DNA from: Methylobacillus flagellatus
GTDB lineage: Bacteria > Pseudomonadota > Gammaproteobacteria > Burkholderiales > Methylophilaceae
Length of the DNA stretch: 64,000 bases
Direction of reading: 5' to 3'
Assembly (NCBI RefSeq): GCF_005502435.1
Contig: NZ_SCOU01000002.1
Location: 434,001 to 498,000 of the forward strand
Shown: one piece after another, positions 56,370 through 64,000 of the stretch
Layout: the number at the start of each line of letters is the position of its first letter
How positions within the stretch are numbered: the first letter of the stretch is position 1
Notes under the pieces: generated by a model
What the model saw: only the letters and a program-made list of their open reading frames with translations
Told to the model about the DNA's origin: nothing
Databases searched by the model: none
Translations under genes and position numbers: made by a program

Positions 56370-57533
56370 ATGAAAATTACCGTGGTTGGAACCGGCTATG
56401 TCGGGATGTCGAATGCCGTATTGCTGGCGCAGCATCATGATGTGATCGCGCTGGATGTGGTGGCCGAGAAGGTGGCACTCATCAATCAGCGTTTGTCGCC
56501 GATTGTGGATGCCGAGATCTCGCAATATCTACAAACCGGGCTCAATCTACAAGCCACGCTGGATAAGGTGCTAGCGTATCGCGATGCCGAGTTGGTGATC
56601 GTGGCGACCCCCACTGATTACGACACAGAAACCAATTTCTTCAATACCGGCTCAGTCGAGGCTGTCATCAAGGATGTACTGGCCATCAATCCGGGTTGTC
56701 TTATCGTGATCAAATCCACGATCCCGGTAGGCTATACCGCGCGTATCCGCCAGCAATTCAATAGCGACAACATCATTTTTTCACCAGAATTCCTGCGCGA
56801 AGGCAAAGCGCTCACCGACAACTTATACCCGTCCCGTATCGTGGTGGGCGAGCAGTCCGAACGTGCCCGCCAGTTTGCTGCGCTGATGCAGCAAGGCGCC
56901 ATCAAGCAGGATATCCCGGTTTTGCTCACAGACAGCAACGAGGCGGAAGCCATCAAGCTGTTTGCCAACACCTACCTGGCCATGCGCGTGGCCTATTTCA
57001 ACGAGCTGGATACCTACGCTGCTGCGCATGGGCTTGATACACGCCAGATCATCGATGGCGTCTGCCTGGACCCGCGCATCGGCCAGCATTACAACAACCC
57101 TTCATTTGGCTACGGTGGCTATTGCCTGCCCAAGGACACCAAGCAGCTGCTGGCAAACTTCCGCGATGTGCCGCAGAACCTGGTGCATGCCATCGTGGAG
57201 GCGAATACCACGCGCAAGGATTTCATCGCGCAGGAAGTGATCCAGCGCAAACCGAATGTAGTGGGTATCTATCGCCTCATCATGAAGGCGGGCTCGGATA
57301 ATTTCCGCACCAGCAGCATCCAGGGCATCATGAAGCGCATCAAGGCCAAAGGTATCGAAGTGATCGTGTACGAACCGGTGCTCAAAGAGGCGGAGTTCTT
57401 CCGCTCGCGCGTGGTGAACGATCTGGAGGCGTTCAAGCGTGAGGCGGATATCATCGTGGCCAACCGCCACACGCCGGATCTGGCTGATGTGACGGACAAG
57501 GTCTACACGCGTGACCTGTTCGGTGCCGACTGA
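56370..57533 (+). CDS. ugd: UDP-glucose 6-dehydrogenase
   Basis: A 387-residue nucleotide-sugar dehydrogenase of the short E. coli Ugd type (388). NAD-binding [15 protein letters not shown] spans residues 7-21. KSTIPVGYT near 116 and [12 protein letters not shown] near 133 follow. The catalytic thiol is C252 in [12 protein letters not shown]. It oxidises UDP-glucose twice to UDP-glucuronate, which can supply the epimerase at 1933-2970. It is encoded away from the polysaccharide genes, with no neighbour of related function. No clear Shine-Dalgarno precedes the ATG. Confidence 0.92.
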   Translation: MKITVVGTGYVGMSNAVLLAQHHDVIALDVVAEKVALINQRLSPIVDAEISQYLQTGLNLQATLDKVLAYRDAELVIVATPTDYDTETNFFNTGSVEAVIKDVLAINPGCLIVIKSTIPVGYTARIRQQFNSDNIIFSPEFLREGKALTDNLYPSRIVVGEQSERARQFAALMQQGAIKQDIPVLLTDSNEAEAIKLFANTYLAMRVAYFNELDTYAAAHGLDTRQIIDGVCLDPRIGQHYNNPSFGYGGYCLPKDTKQLLANFRDVPQNLVHAIVEANTTRKDFIAQEVIQRKPNVVGIYRLIMKAGSDNFRTSSIQGIMKRIKAKGIEVIVYEPVLKEAEFFRSRVVNDLEAFKREADIIVANRHTPDLADVTDKVYTRDLFGAD

Positions 57534-57627
57534 CGGCGCTTAGCCTGGCTTTATGACCTGGGTGAGCGCCTGATTCTGTAGGCCCGGATCCTGGACGCTG
57601 GAATCTGTCACTCCAGATTTTGTAAGC

Positions 57628-58584
57628 TTAGTCCGGCGCGGCAGATCTCAGGCTGGCGGAGTCAGTCTCTGCATCATGGTCTGATGCTTCAGTCGCGCTA
57701 TCCGGCTGCTGCTTGCGCTGCTCGGCCACCCGTTGCTGCATGAGTGCGCGGCTGTCGGGGGTTTCTAGGCTGACGCGTCCCAGTGCACCGCTGCGGTAGT
57801 CGGTCAGCAATGCCATCGCGGCTTTTTCCATGTCCGCCTCGCCACCCTTGAGGCGGTAGCCGCGACGTTTGGCCACATGCTCCACCAGATCCACGCCATC
57901 CATGCCGCTGACATCGGTCTTGTAACGCGCATTCAACAATGTCGGATAGCGTTCCAGCAACAGATTGCCCAGGAAGATCGCCACGTCCTCGTCGATGACG
58001 GCATTGCGGCCGATGGCATGGCTGGCCGCCAGCATGAAGCCGTCACTGTCGTATTCGATCTTGGGCCACATCATGCCCGGGGTGTCGGTGATGCTCATGG
58101 TGTCGTCCAGCTCGAAACGCTGCTGCGATTTGGTCACCGCCGGCTCGTCGCCCACTTTAGCGATACGGCGGTTCAGCAGCGCGTTCATCAAGGTGGATTT
58201 CCCCACGTTGGGGATGCCCATGATCATCATGCGCAAGGGCTTCAGCGAACTGCCGCGATGTGGTGCCAGTGCGCGGCAAAGGCCGGGGATCTTGTTGGCG
58301 TCGCCCGGCTTCTTGCAGGACAAGGCGACGGCTTTCACGCCGGGCTGGCGGTTGAAGTGATTGAGCCAGGCCTGCGTGGCAGCCGGGTCGGCCAAGTCAG
58401 CCTTGTTGAGGATCTTGAGGTTGGGGCGTTGCCGGAACAGGCGCAGCTGCTCGATCATGGGGTTATGGCTGGCTTCGGGCAGACGTGCATCCAGCACTTC
58501 GATGACCACATCGATGAATTCCATGGTTTCCGCGGCTTTTTTGCGCGCGGAGGTCATGTGGCCCGGGTACCATTGAATCGCCAT
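57628..58584 (-). CDS. rbgA: Ribosome biogenesis GTPase RbgA/YlqF
   Basis: A 318-residue circularly permuted GTPase. Motif order is G4 (NKAD near 60), G5 (SCK near 88), G1 (GIPNVGKST near 124), G3 (DTPG near 166). The N-terminal IQWYPGHMTSARK is diagnostic of YlqF/RbgA, which matures the 50S subunit. The C-terminal tail after about 285 is Gln/Ser/Asp-rich and non-conserved. Upstream of the start lies a 97-bp nested inverted repeat (58592-58688). Confidence 0.92.
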   Translation of the reverse strand: MAIQWYPGHMTSARKKAAETMEFIDVVIEVLDARLPEASHNPMIEQLRLFRQRPNLKILNKADLADPAATQAWLNHFNRQPGVKAVALSCKKPGDANKIPGLCRALAPHRGSSLKPLRMMIMGIPNVGKSTLMNALLNRRIAKVGDEPAVTKSQQRFELDDTMSITDTPGMMWPKIEYDSDGFMLAASHAIGRNAVIDEDVAIFLGNLLLERYPTLLNARYKTDVSGMDGVDLVEHVAKRRGYRLKGGEADMEKAAMALLTDYRSGALGRVSLETPDSRALMQQRVAEQRKQQPDSATEASDHDAETDSASLRSAAPD

Positions 58585-58591
58585 TACTGCT

Positions 58592-58688
58592 CCGTTTGAA
58601 AATCAAAAAATACATTGTCGGCGTGCCTTGCCGTACCAAGGTGTACTGTCTGCGGCACGCCTTCGCGTCTTTTTCGATTTTGAAACGG
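58592..58688. repeat. Large nested inverted repeat upstream of rbgA
   Basis: Outer arms CCGTTTGAAAATCAAAAA (58592-58609) and TTTTTCGATTTTGAAACGG (58670-58688) are complementary apart from one mismatch and one extra base. Inner arms are GGCGTGCC (58620-58627) and GGCACGCC (58654-58661). The element begins 7 bp before the rbgA start on the minus strand. It could be a cruciform, a structured leader or a small mobile-repeat remnant. Confidence 0.75.
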
Positions 58689-58823
58689 CGCTTGCTTTTG
58701 GGCAGGCGCGCTGGTCTTCAGCAGACATTTTCAGCAGACAATGACGCGGGCGGTTAGCAGGTGCTTGCCACGAAACAGGATTTTAACATTCAATGCCGTC
58801 AGCCCCTCGGTTAAACTTATGCC

Positions 58824-59663
58824 ATGACCTTAATCCCCGAAATCAAGCCACAACAATCCATCGCATTGCTGAAGGCGCTGCACATCCTGACGCGTGACGG
58901 CAAGCTCAATCAGGACACGCGCCGCAAGCTCAAGCAGGTGTATCACCTGTACCAGTTCATCGAACCGCTGCTGCAGGAGGTCATGGATAAACAAGGTGAC
59001 CTGACCCTCGTGGATCATGGCGCCGGCAAGTCCTATCTTGGTTTCATCCTGTATGACCTGTTTTTGAAACAGCAGGCCGCCGGGCAGGTGATCGGCATCG
59101 AGGCGCGTGCTGAGCTAGTGCAGAAATCGCGTGAACTGGCCGCTGAGCTGGGCTTTGATCGCATGGCGTTCGAGCACTTGAGTGTGGAGCAATCCATGCA
59201 TGCGCCGCAGATCCCGGCGCGCGTGGACGTGGTCACCGCACTGCACGCGTGCAATACCGCGACAGACGATGCCATCCGCTTCGGTCTGGCCCGCGAGGCG
59301 CAGTTCATGGTGCTGGTGCCGTGCTGTCAGGCCGAGGTGGCGGAAGTGTTACGCCGTCACAAGAATGCGTCGTTCGGCCTGACGCCATTGTCCGAGTTGT
59401 GGCGTCACCCCATCCACACCCGCGAATTCGGCAGTCAGATCACCAATGTGCTGCGCTGCCTGCAGCTGGAAGCGCACGGCTATCAGCTCACCGTGACCGA
59501 ACTGGTGGGGTGGGAGCATTCCATGAAGAACGAGCTGATCATTGCGCGTCGTACCGGCAAGCCGCGTGGCGATGCGCAGCAGCGCCTGGCCGACATCCTG
59601 CATAGCCTGAATCTGGAAACCCTGCGCGCGCGCTTCATGCCCGAGGCGCTGACGGCGGATTGA
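58824..59663 (+). CDS. SAM-dependent methyltransferase (Methyltransf_32-like)
   Basis: A 279-residue class I methyltransferase. SAM motif I is LVDHGAGKSYLGFIL near 62-76, the acidic IGIEARAELV near 91, and DVVTALHACNTATDDAIRFGL near 135. LVPCCQAEV near 166 is a conserved Cys-Cys motif of the Methyltransf_32 (GSTCD/rRNA-MTase-like) family. The substrate is unknown; RNA or protein is plausible. The stop is 4 bp before the nnr start, so the two are co-transcribed. Confidence 0.8.
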   Translation: MTLIPEIKPQQSIALLKALHILTRDGKLNQDTRRKLKQVYHLYQFIEPLLQEVMDKQGDLTLVDHGAGKSYLGFILYDLFLKQQAAGQVIGIEARAELVQKSRELAAELGFDRMAFEHLSVEQSMHAPQIPARVDVVTALHACNTATDDAIRFGLAREAQFMVLVPCCQAEVAEVLRRHKNASFGLTPLSELWRHPIHTREFGSQITNVLRCLQLEAHGYQLTVTELVGWEHSMKNELIIARRTGKPRGDAQQRLADILHSLNLETLRARFMPEALTAD

Positions 59664-59667
59664 AGCC

Positions 59668-61182
59668 ATGACGCCGCTCCTCTTGAGGTCTCAGCTCCGT
59701 GCGCTTGAAGCAGAGCACGCCAGATTGCCGCTGATGCAGCGTGCCGGTGCTGCCATCGCGGCTTATGTGCGCCAGATCGTCTTGCCGGGCTCGCGTCTGC
59801 TGGTGCTAGCCGGGCCTGGCAATAACGGTGGCGATGCGCTGGTGGCTGCCAGCTTGTTGCATCACGACTATGTGCTGAACGTCGTGATGTTCGGTGACCC
59901 CCAGCGTCTGCCAGACCAGGCAGCGCAGGCCTGCCGGGATTGGCTTAAGGCTGGAGGCGAGCTGCACGCAGCGCTCCCTGTATCAGGTGACACACCAGGC
60001 TACGCACTGATACTGGACGGTTTGTTCGGCATAGGCCTGACGCGGCCGCTGCAGGGCGAAGCTGCCGCGCTGGTGCAGCAGGTCAACGCGCTGGGCGTGC
60101 CAGTGCTGGCATTGGACTTGCCCAGCGGCCTGTGCGCTGACACCGGCGCTGTGCTGGGGGTGGCGATCCAGGCGCGCTACACCTTGACCTTCCTTGCTCA
60201 AAAGCCAGGCTTGCATACCCATGATGGGCCGGATCATGTCGGGCGGGTGCAGCTGGCCTCGCTTGATGTGCCGCTGCCGGATGTTGCCGATTTCGTGGTC
60301 GGGGATGCGAGCGAAGCCGGGTACGGTCACTTGCTGGATGCACCTAGTGAACTGCATGTCTTGCGGCGGCGGCTTAACTCTAATAAAGGTAGTCATGGCC
60401 GGGTGGCGGTGATCGGAGGGGCTGGTGGCATGATGGGAGCCGCTTTGCTGGCAGCGCGGGCAGCACTGCTGTGCGGCGCAGGCCGGGTCTATGCGGGTTT
60501 GCTCGATGCGCAGGCATATGGCTTGGATTATTTGTATCCAGAGCTCATGTTGCGCGCTCCGCTGCCGTTACTGGAGGTGGATGCCGCAGATTGTGTGGTG
60601 CTGGGGCCTGGCTTGGGGCAGTGCGACAGGGCACTGAGCTTGCTTGGGAAGGCCATGAGCCTGCCGGTTCCACTGGTGCTGGATGCGGACGCGCTGAATC
60701 TGATGGCGATCACACCCGCCTTGGCCGTGCAGTCATGTGCGCGGAGTGCAGCCACCATCATCACTCCGCATCCCGGAGAGGCGGCACGTTTGCTGGCTTG
60801 CAGCGTAGCCGAGGTGCAGCAGGACCGGATCGGTAGCGCCATCCGCCTGGCGCAGCAGTATGCGGCCATTACGGTGCTCAAAGGCTGTGGCAGCGTGGTT
60901 GCCACACCGGCAGGCCAGTGGTGGATCAACCATAGTGGCAATCCCGGTTTGGCCAGTGCTGGTATGGGAGATGTGCTGGCAGGGATTGTCGCCGCTTTGC
61001 TGGTGCAGGGATTGTCGCAGCAGCAGGCGGTGCTGACAGCAGTGCATCTGCATGGTGCGGCCGCAGATGGTCTGGTGGCGTCCGGGACAGGCCCACTGGG
61101 CTTGACGGCTTCGGAGGTGGGTTTTGAAGCAAGGCGTATTCTTAATCTGTGGGTGGCGAGATCCGTGGGTGGTGAGAGCTGA
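59668..61182 (+). CDS. nnr: Bifunctional NAD(P)H-hydrate repair enzyme
   Basis: A 504-residue fusion. Residues 1 to about 215 are the YjeF_N epimerase (GPGNNGGDALVAA near 49-61), which interconverts R and S NAD(P)HX. Residues about 225-504 are the ADP-dependent YjeF_C dehydratase (GRVAVIGGAGGMMGAALLAARAALLCGAGRV, VVLGPGLGQ, and NHSGNPGLASAGMGDVLAGI near 418-437). Together they repair hydrated NAD(P)H. Layout and length match E. coli Nnr (515). It follows the methyltransferase gene by 4 bp. Confidence 0.93.
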   Translation: MTPLLLRSQLRALEAEHARLPLMQRAGAAIAAYVRQIVLPGSRLLVLAGPGNNGGDALVAASLLHHDYVLNVVMFGDPQRLPDQAAQACRDWLKAGGELHAALPVSGDTPGYALILDGLFGIGLTRPLQGEAAALVQQVNALGVPVLALDLPSGLCADTGAVLGVAIQARYTLTFLAQKPGLHTHDGPDHVGRVQLASLDVPLPDVADFVVGDASEAGYGHLLDAPSELHVLRRRLNSNKGSHGRVAVIGGAGGMMGAALLAARAALLCGAGRVYAGLLDAQAYGLDYLYPELMLRAPLPLLEVDAADCVVLGPGLGQCDRALSLLGKAMSLPVPLVLDADALNLMAITPALAVQSCARSAATIITPHPGEAARLLACSVAEVQQDRIGSAIRLAQQYAAITVLKGCGSVVATPAGQWWINHSGNPGLASAGMGDVLAGIVAALLVQGLSQQQAVLTAVHLHGAAADGLVASGTGPLGLTASEVGFEARRILNLWVARSVGGES

Positions 61183-61230
61183 CGCCAGTTAAGTCAGGCG
61201 TTAATAATCAAGCAAGGGAGTGGGGGCGCA

Positions 61231-61686
61231 ATGAGCAGTGCAAAACAGAACAAGGTCAATGGGCTGGTCTGTCCATTGGTGATGGCGGTATTGGCACTGC
61301 TTGCGACATCCTTGCAGGCAGCGCCCACCTTCACCGGCCAGGATTATAGCGGCGTGTACGATTGCATCGGTCAGGACGGACACGAGGGCCAATACGCGGG
61401 TGTGGTCACCATGCGCTTGCAGCCTGAACATAGCCATGGCGACTACGCCAGTTATGATTTCAAGCTGGAAGTACCCGAATACGGCGTCTACCTGGGGCAT
61501 GCAGCTGCTCACGGCGCTCAGGTGGCCATGCATTTTGGCCTGAGCGATCCTGCCACACAGGATGTGGGCACCGGAGTGGCGACCATGAGCACGGATGCGC
61601 GGGGGCGCCTGACCTTTCATAAATTCTATTATCAGCCGGCTTACAAGGGGGGTAACACCGGCACCGAAGATTGCATCCGGCGCTAG
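61231..61686 (+). CDS. Hypothetical secreted protein
   Basis: 151 residues with a signal peptide (VCPLVMAVLALLATSLQAA, likely cut after QAA at about residue 30). The mature part has two cysteines (YDCIGQDG and the C-terminal TEDCIRR), which could form a disulfide, and beta-strand-like segments. GMG/GQ-rich Shine-Dalgarno GGGAG precedes ATG 61231. No family is recognised. It lies between nnr and a small membrane protein on the same strand. Confidence 0.6.
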   Translation: MSSAKQNKVNGLVCPLVMAVLALLATSLQAAPTFTGQDYSGVYDCIGQDGHEGQYAGVVTMRLQPEHSHGDYASYDFKLEVPEYGVYLGHAAAHGAQVAMHFGLSDPATQDVGTGVATMSTDARGRLTFHKFYYQPAYKGGNTGTEDCIRR

Positions 61687-61737
61687 CGGTCTGGTCAATC
61701 GTCTGGACACCAAGCGTGTGGTGACAAGAAAGGAACT

Positions 61738-62004
61738 ATGCATCGCTGGGCGGTAAGTCGTCGAATATGGAATAGGTGTCTTCTGGGGCGCTGTGGCTTC
61801 AATCGCTGGATCAAGGCCGGACTATTGCTGCTGCTGTTCGGTTGGGGCCCCTTGCTGCTGGTGTTGCTCGCATCCTGGCTGGGCTTGTGGCAGAACCTGG
61901 ACCCGGTGGTCGGCCTGGGCTTGTTGTTTGTGGTGACCCTGATCCCGGCGCTTGCCTGTCTGGGCATCGGTCTGCTGCAGACCTGGATGAGCAAGTCGGA
62001 ATGA
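61738..62004 (+). CDS. Hypothetical small membrane protein
   Basis: 88 residues with two membrane helices (about 27-48 and 56-79) and a basic N-terminus. AAAGGA lies 6 bases before ATG 61738. No family is recognised. It is probably co-transcribed with the secreted protein upstream and could be an inner-membrane partner; nothing more can be said. Confidence 0.6.
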   Translation: MHRWAVSRRIWNRCLLGRCGFNRWIKAGLLLLLFGWGPLLLVLLASWLGLWQNLDPVVGLGLLFVVTLIPALACLGIGLLQTWMSKSE

Positions 62005-62139
62005 CGCTGACGAGGTGTTGTCAGGCGGCAGGCCTGGCCGCTCTCCGTTCATTGCCTTCCAACCCCGCACCCGCCCTAAACGCCAGCACAGAAATGATTG
62101 ATTCCTCACATTAATTCTGGCGGCATTGTGGATTAATCC

Positions 62140-62168
62140 TTGATTCACCCCGGCATTCCGCCTATAAT
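62140..62168 (+). promoter_or_regulatory. Promoter of the rpsF operon
   Basis: -35 TTGATT (62140-62145), 17-base spacer, perfect -10 TATAAT (62163-62168). The leader of about 60 bases ends in AAGGAG before rpsF. A strong promoter, as expected for ribosomal proteins. Confidence 0.8.
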
Positions 62169-62234
62169 CGCGCGCTTTCCACCTTGCTGCACTGTTAACG
62201 CATGACAGGCAGCTACTAACCACAAGGAGATTAC

Positions 62235-62612
62235 ATGCGCCATTACGAAATCGTATTTATCGTCCATCCGGACCAGAGCGAGCAAGTGCCCGCCATGATC
62301 GAGCGTTATCGCACGCTGGTCACTTCCAACGAGGGTGCGATCCACCGTCTGGAAGACTGGGGCCGTCGCCAACTGGCTTACCCTATCCAGAAGATCCACA
62401 AGGCACACTACGTGCTGATGAACATCGAGTGCAACCAGTTCGTGCTGGATGAGCTGGAACACGCGTTCAAGTTCAACGATGCCGTGCTGCGTCATCTGAC
62501 CATCGCCACCAAGGACGCTGTGACCGCACCTTCCCCGATGATGAAGGAAGAGAAGTCCAAGTCCGTGCTGACCAAGGACGCTGCGCCAGCTGCCGAGGTG
62601 GCTGCCGCCTAA
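62235..62612 (+). CDS. rpsF: 30S ribosomal protein S6
   Basis: A 125-residue S6: [26 protein letters not shown], the central [24 protein letters not shown] and [14 protein letters not shown]. It pairs with S18 on the 16S rRNA platform. The C-terminal extension (about 100-125) is Lys/Ala-rich. AAGGAG is 6 bases before the ATG. First gene of the rpsF-priB-rpsR-rplI operon. An S6:S18 feedback RNA motif is known in other bacteria, but I could not assign it in the leader here. Confidence 0.97.
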   Translation: MRHYEIVFIVHPDQSEQVPAMIERYRTLVTSNEGAIHRLEDWGRRQLAYPIQKIHKAHYVLMNIECNQFVLDELEHAFKFNDAVLRHLTIATKDAVTAPSPMMKEEKSKSVLTKDAAPAAEVAAA

Positions 62613-62626
62613 TCGGCGGTTGGTCA

Positions 62627-62917
62627 ATGAACAGGCTGGCCATATCCGGCGTGATCGCCGGGCTGGCAGTGCTGCGTTACACCCCGGCCGGAATCCCGGT
62701 GCTGGAGCTGGTGATAGAACACCAGTCCGAGCAAACCGAAGCCGGCATGGCACGACGGGTCAACTGTGCAGTGAATGCGGTGATCATGGGCAAACTGGCC
62801 GAGCAATCGACCACACTGACCAACGGTACCGCGATCAAGGCCACAGGATTCCTCGCCAAACGCAGCATGAAAAGCACACAGCTGGTTTTACACATCGATA
62901 CATTAGAGATTATTTAA
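62627..62917 (+). CDS. priB: Primosomal replication protein N
   Basis: A 96-residue single OB-fold protein related to [43 protein letters not shown] is typical of betaproteobacterial PriB. It stabilises PriA on stalled forks during replication restart. It lies 14 bp after rpsF and 10 bp before rpsR, the conserved position in beta- and gammaproteobacteria. Confidence 0.93.
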   Translation: MNRLAISGVIAGLAVLRYTPAGIPVLELVIEHQSEQTEAGMARRVNCAVNAVIMGKLAEQSTTLTNGTAIKATGFLAKRSMKSTQLVLHIDTLEII

Positions 62918-62927
62918 GGATTCAATC

Positions 62928-63155
62928 ATGGCAAGAGATATGTTCAAGCGTCGCCGCTACTGCCGTTTCTCGGCAGAGGGCATCAAGGAAGTGGATTACA
63001 AGGATGTAGACCTGCTCAAGGACTTCATCACCGAGAACGGCAAGATCATTCCGGCTCGCATCACCGGTACCAAGGCCCGTTATCAGCGTCAACTGACCTC
63101 CGCGGTCAAGCGTGCGCGTTTCCTGGCACTGCTGCCTTACACCGACAAGCACTAA
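62928..63155 (+). CDS. rpsR: 30S ribosomal protein S18
   Basis: A 75-residue S18 with [27 protein letters not shown] and [29 protein letters not shown], the 16S rRNA-binding signature. It binds with S6 at the 30S platform. The single Cys in RRYCRF is a C+-type zinc-motif remnant. Third gene of the operon. Confidence 0.97.
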   Translation: MARDMFKRRRYCRFSAEGIKEVDYKDVDLLKDFITENGKIIPARITGTKARYQRQLTSAVKRARFLALLPYTDKH

Positions 63156-63167
63156 GAGGAGCCTGAC

Positions 63168-63617
63168 ATGCAAATTATTCTTCTGGAAAAAGTTGTTAAC
63201 CTGGGTAACCTCGGTGACGTGGTCAAGGTCAAGGACGGCTACGGCCGTAACTTCCTGATCCCTCAAGGCAAGGCAAAGCGCGCGACCGAAGCCAACAAGG
63301 CTGAGTTCGCTGCACGCCGCGCCGAACTGGAAAAGCTGCAAGCCGAGCAACTGGTGGCTGCACAAGCCCGTGGCGAAAAGCTGGCTGGTTTCCTGCTGCA
63401 AGTATCGCAAAAGGCTGGCGTTGATGGCCGTCTGTTCGGTTCCGTGACCAACGGCGACATCGCTGAAGGCCTGACCGCACAAGGCTTTGAAGTGGCCAAG
63501 TCTGAAGTACGTCTGCCAGAAGGTCCGCTGAAGACCGTGGGTGACCACGTTGTCAGCGTTGCCCTGCACCATGACGTTGTCGTTGAGATCACCGTTTCGG
63601 TACTCGGCGAGCAGTAA
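63168..63617 (+). CDS. rplI: 50S ribosomal protein L9
   Basis: A 149-residue L9. The N-terminal domain [36 protein letters not shown] is followed by a long helix (about 41-74) and the C-terminal domain with [16 protein letters not shown]. It bridges the L1 stalk base and affects frame maintenance. It closes the operon, followed by a strong terminator. Confidence 0.97.
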   Translation: MQIILLEKVVNLGNLGDVVKVKDGYGRNFLIPQGKAKRATEANKAEFAARRAELEKLQAEQLVAAQARGEKLAGFLLQVSQKAGVDGRLFGSVTNGDIAEGLTAQGFEVAKSEVRLPEGPLKTVGDHVVSVALHHDVVVEITVSVLGEQ

Positions 63618-63657
63618 TCTGTTTGTGATCCGCTTCTGACGGATCGAACAAACCTGC

Positions 63658-63688
63658 AAAAGCCCCATCGCAAGATGGGGCTTTTTTA
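63658..63688 (+). terminator. Rho-independent terminator of the rpsF operon
   Basis: AGCCCCATC (63661-63669) and GATGGGGCT (63674-63682) around a GCAA tetraloop, followed by TTTTTT. Immediately upstream is another hairpin (63621-63653: GTTTG...CAAAC with GATCCG/CGGATC). Confidence 0.92.
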
Positions 63689-63708
63689 TTGCCTGAACCC
63701 CCACCCAT

Positions 63709-63784
63709 GACTCGGCCCTGAGTCGCTTCTTTATCTCTGTTACCAGCAGCTAAGCAGTTGCGGAGTGCATCTCCGTTTTTTTTT
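63709..63784 (+). ncRNA. Possible small RNA or second terminator
   Basis: GACTC-N6-GAGTC (63709-63724) is followed by CGGAG-TGCAT-CTCCG (63761-63775) and nine T (63776-63784). A second terminator with such a long T-run 90 bp after the first, with no gene between, suggests either a short RNA ending here or fail-safe termination. No promoter for it is obvious. Confidence 0.35.
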
Positions 63785-64000
63785 ACGGCTCATGCATCCG
63801 AAACATCACGGGGCGCGTACATCTAAACGTAACTGCAAGAACTGCCTTGCATGGTTGTGTCATGCAGTCACGAAACATCCAAGTATTGACGTCAACAATT
63901 ATTTGCGATGCCTTATACTCGTTTAGTAATATTTATCGAATAAATTATATGATGGCGACAGATTAAAACGTCAGCAAGTTAAGTTTTCAACGAAGCAAGT
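63785..64000. other. Gene-free end of the window with possible control sites
   Basis: No gene begins before the window ends. It contains an inverted repeat TGCATG-N7-CATGCA (63848-63866), an AT-rich dyad ATTTATCGAATAAAT (63931-63945), and TTGCGA with TAATAT downstream that could be a promoter for a gene beyond the window. Confidence 0.4.

Noticed and set aside
62169-62234. S6:S18 autoregulatory RNA motif in the rpsF leader
   Set aside because: The leader is short and the expected conserved loop could not be recognised by eye.

Overview
The window looks like the chromosome of a Gram-negative betaproteobacterium, most likely a Methylophilaceae-type methylotroph. Three things point there. The housekeeping blocks have betaproteobacterial order: carA-carB-greA-DUF4149-(yhbY)-rlmE-ftsH-folP-glmM, hrcA-hemH opposite nadK-recN, fur opposite bamE-dapB, and rpsF-priB-rpsR-rplI. 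There is an Entner-Doudoroff pair (edd, eda) and a two-subunit dihydroxyacetone kinase. The heptose-LPS pathway is complete. The family assignment is inference; no rRNA or methanol-oxidation gene lies in the window. I saw no tRNA, rRNA, CRISPR array, IS element or phage.

Layout: 1-2970 is the end of a surface-polysaccharide cluster (carbamoyltransferase, GT2, LAB_N protein, UDP-glucuronate epimerase). 3069-6440 is edd, eda and a HAD phosphatase. 6441-8586 is a small accessory patch (alpha/beta hydrolase plus sulfotransferase) that reads as less GC-rich than its surroundings. 8587-12676 is the ADP-heptose operon with heptosyltransferase (hldD, gmhA, hldE, waaF). 12770-20129 holds hemH, hrcA, nadK, recN, fur, bamE and dapB. 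20165-31268 is the carAB-to-glmM housekeeping block. 31397-34989 groups four lipid-related genes (PAP2 phosphatase, zinc-dependent phospholipase C-like protein, diacylglycerol kinase, GT4 glycosyltransferase). 35135-40028 has a periplasmic peroxidase, a Yip1 protein, a chromate transporter and an ABC-F ATPase.

The most interesting region is 40072-48306. A minus-strand operon of four overlapping genes encodes a stand-alone receiver protein, a TPR/YaiO-like outer-membrane barrel, a membrane-anchored HEAT-repeat protein and a processive GT2 polysaccharide synthase. Facing it is a plus-strand run of a hybrid kinase with two receivers, a stand-alone receiver and a receiver-Hpt protein. Together they look like a self-contained exopolysaccharide synthesis/export machine with its own phosphorelay, in which no protein has a recognisable DNA-binding output domain.

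48452-64000 contains an AsmA-family protein, an MFS exporter, Rep helicase, a MEKHLA protein, dhaL-dhaK, ugd (which can feed the epimerase at 1933-2970), the RbgA GTPase, a methyltransferase, Nnr, two small envelope proteins and the rpsF ribosomal operon. Two genome-scale oddities recur. Short tandem duplications of about 11-17 bp occur in many intergenic gaps, and several gaps hold large inverted repeats, including a G-run-rich purine/pyrimidine element between carA and carB.
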